Below, piece after piece: positions 5,354 to 5,532 of a DNA stretch of 5,532 nt (positions within the stretch are counted from its first letter, which is position 1; every line of letters starts with the position of its first letter). Source of the stretch: Elusimicrobiota bacterium (GTDB taxonomy: Bacteria; Elusimicrobiota; Elusimicrobia; UBA1565; UBA9628); NCBI GenBank assembly GCA_016194625.1, contig JACQBB010000034.1, positions 1 to 5,532 on the forward strand, read 5' to 3'. The notes under the pieces are model-generated. The model saw only the letters and a list, made by a program, of their open reading frames with translations. It ran no database searches and was not told the origin of the DNA. Made by a program: the position numbers and the translations under genes.

Positions 5354-5397
5354 AAAGTGAAGCGGGCGCTCGGTGATTCCGAGCGCCCGCTCCGTTT
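5354..5397. terminator. Strong hairpin terminator of rnpB, copy 2 of a repeated element
   Basis: A perfect 13-bp stem (5361-5373 with 5379-5391) and 5-nt loop. On the minus strand the stem is followed by TCACTTTTT, a clear intrinsic terminator just after RNase P RNA. It also sits 55 bp past the convergent lipoprotein stop and could end that transcript, where the tail CCGTTTGT is weaker. The stem arms are identical to those at 4034-4064. Confidence 0.9.
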
Positions 5398-5532
5398 GTC
5401 AGAGACAGGGACGGCCTGTACCCCGGATTCTGTCCAGCCCTTGCGGGCCTGGAGGATCATTTCTCTGATGCGGCCACCGGGCGGCCGTGACCGGCTTGCG
5501 CCGGCCCTCGCGCGAGCAGCGCGCTCCGCCCA
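5398..5532 (-). ncRNA. rnpB: RNase P RNA, 3' part (5' end outside window)
   Basis: The catalytic RNA of RNase P, which trims tRNA 5' leaders. On the minus strand the conserved 3' core is visible: AGAGAAATGAT (5457-5467) corresponds to the conserved AGAUxAAUGAU block. It is followed by a hairpin capped by a GCAA tetraloop, fitting P18, and then ACAGAATCCGGGGTA (5419-5433), the 3' strand of P4. The following sequence down to about 5398 should pair with the missing 5' end as P1. Further upstream another stem with a GCAA loop (CCGGC/GCCGG, 5491-5504) fits the peripheral helices. The exact 3' end is estimated from the terminator start; only roughly the last third of the molecule is present. Confidence 0.88.

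Overview
The window looks like the chromosome of a GC-rich, outer-membrane-bearing bacterium. Two proteins carry recognisable export signals, one has a lipobox, and one strand end carries an RNase P RNA. The phylum cannot be fixed from the sequence. The mix of very high GC, a TPR-bearing Ser/Thr kinase with a C-terminal catalytic domain and alanine/proline-rich secreted proteins would suit a GC-rich Elusimicrobiota, Acidobacteriota or Myxococcota genome, with Elusimicrobiota my weak first guess.

Layout. From 1 to 701 (+) lies the C-terminal half of IMP dehydrogenase (guaB), cut by the window edge. It converges, 3 bp apart, on a small minus-strand gene (705-980) for a ribbon-helix-helix CopG/BrnA-type antitoxin with no toxin gene beside it. 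Upstream of that gene sit two 18-bp near-identical palindromes 40 bp apart, the likely operator. Next comes a large minus-strand gene (1067-3154) for a membrane Ser/Thr protein kinase of unusual order: signal peptide, periplasmic TPR-rich region, one transmembrane helix, then a cytoplasmic kinase domain. Its promoter (TTGACA-N17-TACACT) lies so close to the ATG that the mRNA should have almost no leader.

Divergent from the kinase is a plus-strand gene (3351-4013) for a secreted protein of unknown function, followed by a strong hairpin terminator. A 200-bp intergenic stretch then holds a 12-bp perfect palindrome, a possible -10 box and four consecutive hairpins, leading into a plus-strand lipoprotein gene (4288-5298) whose base composition is visibly less GC-rich. 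The window closes with the 3' part of the RNase P RNA gene (rnpB) on the minus strand, converging on the lipoprotein gene across a second terminator. That terminator matches the first at 38 of 44 positions.

How they fit together. guaB (GMP synthesis) and rnpB (tRNA 5' maturation) are housekeeping genes flanking a small accessory block. The kinase probably senses an envelope state through its TPR domain and phosphorylates cytoplasmic targets. The two exported proteins of unknown function are its neighbours, but nothing in the sequence proves a functional link. The most testable observations are the antitoxin operator pair without a toxin, the kinase's inverted topology with an HQD rather than HRD catalytic loop, the near-leaderless kinase transcript, the duplicated bidirectional terminator and the structured leader of the lipoprotein gene.
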